From Syngnathus acus (taxonomy: Eukaryota > Chordata > Actinopteri > Syngnathiformes > Syngnathidae), in assembly GCF_901709675.1 (NCBI RefSeq), contig NC_051095.1, forward strand, positions 13,095,456 through 13,159,455: a stretch of 64,000 nucleotides of DNA, read 5' to 3'. Below, piece by piece: positions 58,580 to 64,000 of the stretch. Each line of letters begins with the position of its first letter. Position 1 is the first letter of the stretch. The notes under the pieces were generated by a model, which was not told the origin of the DNA, searched no databases, and saw only the letters and a list, made by a program, of their open reading frames with translations. The translations under genes and the position numbers were made by a program.

Positions 58580-60112
58580 ATGATTTCCTCGTTGTGTTTC
58601 TTGGCGGCACTTAGCTGTCTAACATGGCTTCCAGGTAAATTAGCATCCTTCCATGTGCACCACAAATCTAATCTTGTCAATAAAATGTGTTGTTTTCTCT
58701 GGCAGGCTTGCTGGAGGCCAAATCCTTGCTGAGCGACATCCAGCAGGAAGGTAACCTCATCATTTAATCGCAAGTGAACCGGCCTACTTACTTGGTTCAC
58801 CTTCCGATCAACACACTCTCTGAACAGGGATGGTTCCGGTCAGTGACGTTGGGATTGATCCGCAGAGAGCCAACGACTTCCTGAGCCACTCCAGGCCCAA
58901 GCGAAACGTGGACCCCAAATGGTACCGAGGCAACCCGGACTTCCAGGCCTACTACCGCTACTACAGCAGCATTGGACACACCGAGGGGGTAACACGCACA
59001 GAAATCCAGATCTAGTCACATGCAATTCTTCTTGTCTTTAACAAGTGGTGAGACTATTATTGCAGGACATGAAATGTGAGACCACACATGCTCAAAAGCA
59101 CAATGTGGGACTACTTATGCTGAACATTTAATGAGGGAACACACACGGACACGTACGCATACGTAGAAGGACCACACACACGTGCACACGCACTCACATT
59201 TTTTTTTTTACTTAGTGGGACTGAATGTTGAGAGACAACTTCAGAGCATAATTACTGATATTTAAAATGTGTTTGAGAAATGTTTTGACTGACTGTGCAT
59301 TGTGCGTCCTGCAGCTGTACGAGATTGACAAGTTGAGGCTGCTGTACCAGCAGATGAGGCACTTGGAGCACACGTACGGCCCCAACGCCTCATACTTCCA
59401 GAACAAACTGGGGCTGGGGGTCCCTCAAATTATGTGCGACCCCACCACAGACAAGAAGTGCAAGGTGGTCGCCCCTCCTCCCCCACCACCCATGAAAGGT
59501 TTCCCTAGGGCCACCGAGCCGCCGGCCACCGAACTTCCTCCCCTTCCCCGTGCCCCCGCCATCTCCCAGGCGGATGTGCTCTATCTGTGCAACAGCAAGG
59601 ACCCCCTGTGCAAGCCCCACATCGTCTACCTGCCCGCCGGCGCTGTGCCCGTCCTCTGTGACCCGCGTTACCACCCCCACTGCACTCCCCAGAAGGCTCC
59701 GCCCGCCCCGGCCGTGGCGCCCCCGCCGCCGCCCCCTCCCCCAAAGAATTATGCGCCACCGCCCATCCTCGTCAAAAAGTCTTACCCGCCGGCCCCCATA
59801 CGCACATTTAAAGGCATGGAGGTCGACTGCGACCCGTACTGGGATCCCGACTGCCTCATCGACCACCCACCCAGAGCCATCAAGGGAAAGGTTATGGGAC
59901 CCCCACCCCCTCCGCCGCCCCCACCTGTAGAAGAGGAACCTGTAGAGGAACCTGCGCCTCCTCCGCCTCCAATCCAGAAGAAGGGTTTCCCCTTCCCTTT
60001 CTACTACCCCCAAATGCCCTATGACCCCCGTGATGATCTGTACGACCCTGTTCGCTTCCAGTACCCTCAACCAGAAGCACCTGCGGACGAGCCCGAAGAC
60101 GAGACCCAATAG
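58580..60112 (+). CDS. Actinodin, complete secreted actinotrichia protein
   Basis: Actinodins are secreted structural proteins of actinotrichia, the fibrils of the fish fin fold. Coding exons: 58580-58634, 58706-58750, 58828-58988, 59315-60112; total 1059 nt, 352 aa. Residues 1 to about 22 form a signal peptide ([19 protein letters not shown]). A furin-type site RPKR (56-59) precedes [20 protein letters not shown], and the family core continues with SIGHTEG and [18 protein letters not shown], with [14 protein letters not shown]. Four cysteine pairs follow, three with seven residues between ([27 protein letters not shown]) and one with six (CNSKDPLC). Between them are proline runs of up to nine residues, and the tail is acidic. 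AATAAA at 60520 is a likely polyA signal. Which actinodin paralogue (and1 to and4) it is cannot be decided here. Confidence 0.9.
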
Positions 60113-62307
60113 GGCGTCGGCCTTCAAAACGAATCGGACTCTGGTTGAAAGCGTTGCATGTTGATGATGAAGCCAATAAGGCAGTGGGTTCCCAACCACA
60201 TTTTTACAAGTGTGTAGTGGGAAAATATCCAGTTTCACTTGATTGATCTGAAAATTGTAATTTATTTACCACAAACAGTGTATCTATGTTCATGTATCTA
60301 TGCCAGTGACGCAAAGAGACAAATACTCTCCCACTAGATGTCATAAGGCCCAATTAACCTGTGTGGTGGTTGCCATTCATCCAACAGAATAACATTGTGT
60401 TCAACTGCACATGCCGAGATTTGACAACAAAGTGCATTTGTGAGTAAACTGAGACGAGATAATCACCATTGCAGTAAACGTTTTTGAAATTCTTTGTTGT
60501 GCTGTGAGATTTTCTAGTAAATAAAAGTGATTTGGCTCAGATAAATGTTGGGAAACACTGTTCCTGAGACCACGAATACAGGGTTAGTTTTTATTCCAAG
60601 CTCACCCTCCCCAAAAAGATTGATACTTGTAGGAGCCGCACTTATTTTTGCACTTGCAGCAGATGGCCAAAGGGGGCAGTGTGAATATTCTCCTCGTCCT
60701 TATAATGACCACAGGTGTAGGTGCTTGGGGTGGGAGTGAAAGGTCATGAGCCTTGGTCACTGGGAGACTCAGTTATTCGGATATTTAGGACTCTTGCACA
60801 AGTGTATAAACATTATCTTCCCAATTTGTGCCCATTTTGAGAAGAAAGCAACCCATACTACACCCGGAAAGAAAAACTGTGTGGACAATTGCCTGGCTGG
60901 GGGACAAGTACGTAAAAATATCTCACATGCCCATGCAGCGACTACTGGGACAGAGGTTAGTCGCTACAATACTATAGATGCAATAAGATGGTGTCCAAAC
61001 ACTACTTTTGTCAAAATGAAGCTCCTTAACTTATTTCAACATAGTTCTTTGGTACTGAGATGCCACAAGATAGCAGCAAAGCATTCTGTTTGTTCCAAAC
61101 GCACATTAATGTGGTTCCTTGACACGGTGATGTCACAAGTTAGTGCCAAAGTACCATGTTTGGGTAAATACAGCTCCTCGGCTTACGTCAATGGCGTTCC
61201 TCAGAACTACAATGGCATCAAAGCATTGTGTTTATCTAAATGGATCTCTCACTTTAATCTAGTTCCTTGGCACCAGGAGGCTACAAGATGGCACCAAAGC
61301 AATACTGTGCCTTGATCACAGGAATAGTGGGGGAAAAAAGACGTTTGGTCAAATCTTTCATTAGAAATTTCTGAGAATGTAGCAGAAAGCTGAAAAACAT
61401 CAGATGACTTGACTTGTGACACCTCATTGGATTTCGCAATTGCGTGTGTTTAAAAAAGAAGAAAAAGCACTTTGCTGGTCATTGCACAAAATCAAATTGG
61501 CACACATGATGCTATAGTTATGCTCCAGAAAGTAAAAGCACAAGTCAGTTACTGATTTCAAGGACACAAACTACAGTACCTGCATTTTCCCATCCTCACA
61601 AACCAGCATTTTGGTAAGTCAATTTTATATGGATATACAGTATATATGGATCGGTAAATTAGGGCTAGGGAGCCTTTCTCCTGAAGTGTTTACCATACCA
61701 TTTGTGTTAAATGCTTCGGATTGCTGAGGATCAAAAGCTCACATGAGCCTTAGGTCGCCCAGCCTTGAGTAAAGCATGAAGCAAAAAATGTAATTTATTG
61801 CTGGTTGTGTTTTGGCTTCTCCCCATGAACACTCCATGGGGTCATTAAGTTGAGTTCCGCTATACATTTATATGGTGGAAAACTGCTGACCTGTCCACCG
61901 GAAGCAACCTCCCCCCTCCTCAACACGCACAGGTTGTCAAACAGCAGGGAGACGACTTCAAACAGCAAAAACTATTTTTTTTTCTTTCTGTAAATCACCG
62001 GACATTTCATGAGCTTTTTTTAAAAAAAAAATGCAATGTTAGAAAACACGTAAAAGAGAGTGGTCGCATGGAAAAACAGACAGTAAATCTTTTATTACAT
62101 ACAGAATGATCAAATTACAATAAAAGGGGTGAATAAAATATGTTCATGTCCAGTGGTAAACAAGAGCCTCTGTTCACTGGTGTCGCTAAACGCTTTGGGC
62201 TTCACTTGATGCAGGGTTGGAAAGCTGCAGTGTCTTGAGCAGCGACTTGATGCCATCCTCCCAATAAACCAAAACAAATAAACAAAACAAACTTTAATGT
62301 TGGCGCA
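60113..62307. other. actinodin-cops6 convergent intergenic region
   Basis: This contains the actinodin 3' UTR (AATAAA 60520-60525) and the cops6 3' UTR (minus-strand AATAAA, plus-strand TTTATT at 62091-62096), with a degenerate minisatellite between (60979-61313). A 189-codon ORF at 60746-61315 runs across that minisatellite and is not convincing as a gene. Confidence 0.65.
60979..61313 (+). repeat. Degenerate 70-85 bp minisatellite, about 4.5 copies
   Basis: Repeating blocks are AAGATGG(C/T)(A/G)CCAAAGCA, TGTTTG, GTTCCTTGGCACC and GATG(C/T)CACAAGAT. Units begin at about 60979, 61067, 61137, 61210 and 61286. Copies differ by many substitutions and small indels. Confidence 0.7.
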
Positions 62308-63558
<1,251 letters not shown>

Positions 63559-64000
63559 CTGAGGAAGAACACAAAGACAAAATGGATAGACGAGTCAGCA
63601 TTTATTTACATGCTATATCGGTCTGGCCTTACTAGAAACGAGGACTGGCTAACAGTTAGCTAGTACAAGGGAAAGTTGTTTTGTACTGCCACTTGGTGTC
63701 GACTGAAAGTGACATTTCGGAATGTGATGTCATTGTGAGTCGAAAGCAAGTGGCAAAATGGCCACCCCCTGAGATGGATAAAATCAGTTGGATTTTTCCA
63801 CTAAATTTATATTTTAAAAAGTCACCATTAATTAGAATACCGTGTGTGGACTATTGAGGCCTCGTGGAACATTATTGTATCAAAAATTTACTCGTCTTCC
63901 TCTTTTGTGAGGCAACATCAGCTAAAAATACACTCTCATTCCCTGACGCAAACATTACTCTTATGCCAGGCCCTGCCCATAATACCCACATACACTAAAA
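63559..64000 (-). other. cops6 intron (partial)
   Basis: The sequence upstream of the CTACCCGTG exon contains no recognisable cops6 exon up to the window edge, so this is intron. No repeats or other features are seen. Confidence 0.7.

Noticed and set aside
59390-60238. 282-codon ORF antisense to actinodin exon 4
   Set aside because: It is the complement of proline-rich codons (CCN read as NGG), which removes stop codons. Its text is Arg/Gly-rich with no family resemblance, and the plus-strand frame is a recognised protein with correct splice sites.
60746-61315. 189-codon ORF between actinodin and cops6
   Set aside because: Most of it runs over a degenerate minisatellite. There is no domain, no convincing start context, and copies are not conserved in frame.

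Overview
This is nuclear DNA from a ray-finned fish, almost certainly a teleost. All genes are split by short GT-AG introns, typical tRNA-derived fish SINEs are scattered between them, and one gene encodes an actinodin, a fin-fold protein family known only from fishes. The species cannot be fixed from sequence alone. Exon boundaries below were placed by hand: splice sites were read, codon phase was checked across every junction, and the proteins were compared with family sequences recalled from memory. No alignment program or database was used.

Layout, left to right. 1-13758 has no recognisable exon and is most simply a long macrod1 intron. 13759-15090 (-) holds the first three coding exons of macrod1 (mono-ADP-ribosylhydrolase); the rest lies beyond the left edge. 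16927-22741 (+) is fermt3 (kindlin-3, 14 coding exons). 23717-25127 (-) is trpt1 (tRNA 2'-phosphotransferase, 7 exons). 27411-29706 (+) is zbtb3 (BTB-zinc finger, 2 coding exons). 31424-32461 (-) is rnaseh2c (4 exons). 34255-46785 (+) is stag3 (meiotic cohesin subunit, 30 coding exons). 47764-56097 (+) is mcm7 (replicative helicase subunit, 15 exons), with four microRNA hairpins in intron 13. 58580-60112 (+) is an actinodin gene. 62308-63558 (-) is the 3' half of cops6 (COP9 signalosome subunit 6).

The left half (macrod1, fermt3, trpt1, zbtb3, rnaseh2c) corresponds to genes on human 11q12-q13. The right half (stag3, mcm7 with its microRNAs, cops6) corresponds to human 7q22. The window therefore spans a junction between two conserved linkage groups, between rnaseh2c and stag3, and the actinodin gene sits between mcm7 and cops6.

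Functionally, stag3, mcm7 and rnaseh2c act in chromosome cohesion, DNA replication and ribonucleotide removal. The mcm7 promoter carries E2F-like, CCAAT and CACGTG elements, which should also drive the intronic microRNA cluster. The less ordinary features are a four-member mir-17/93/19/25 cluster, a 39-bp in-frame repeat in stag3 that has copied its own splice donor, a duplicated CCAAT-containing segment upstream of stag3, a GC-AG intron and a duplicated acceptor region in mcm7, a hAT-type MITE and a SINE with clear target-site duplications, and a 230-bp CTCTG array.
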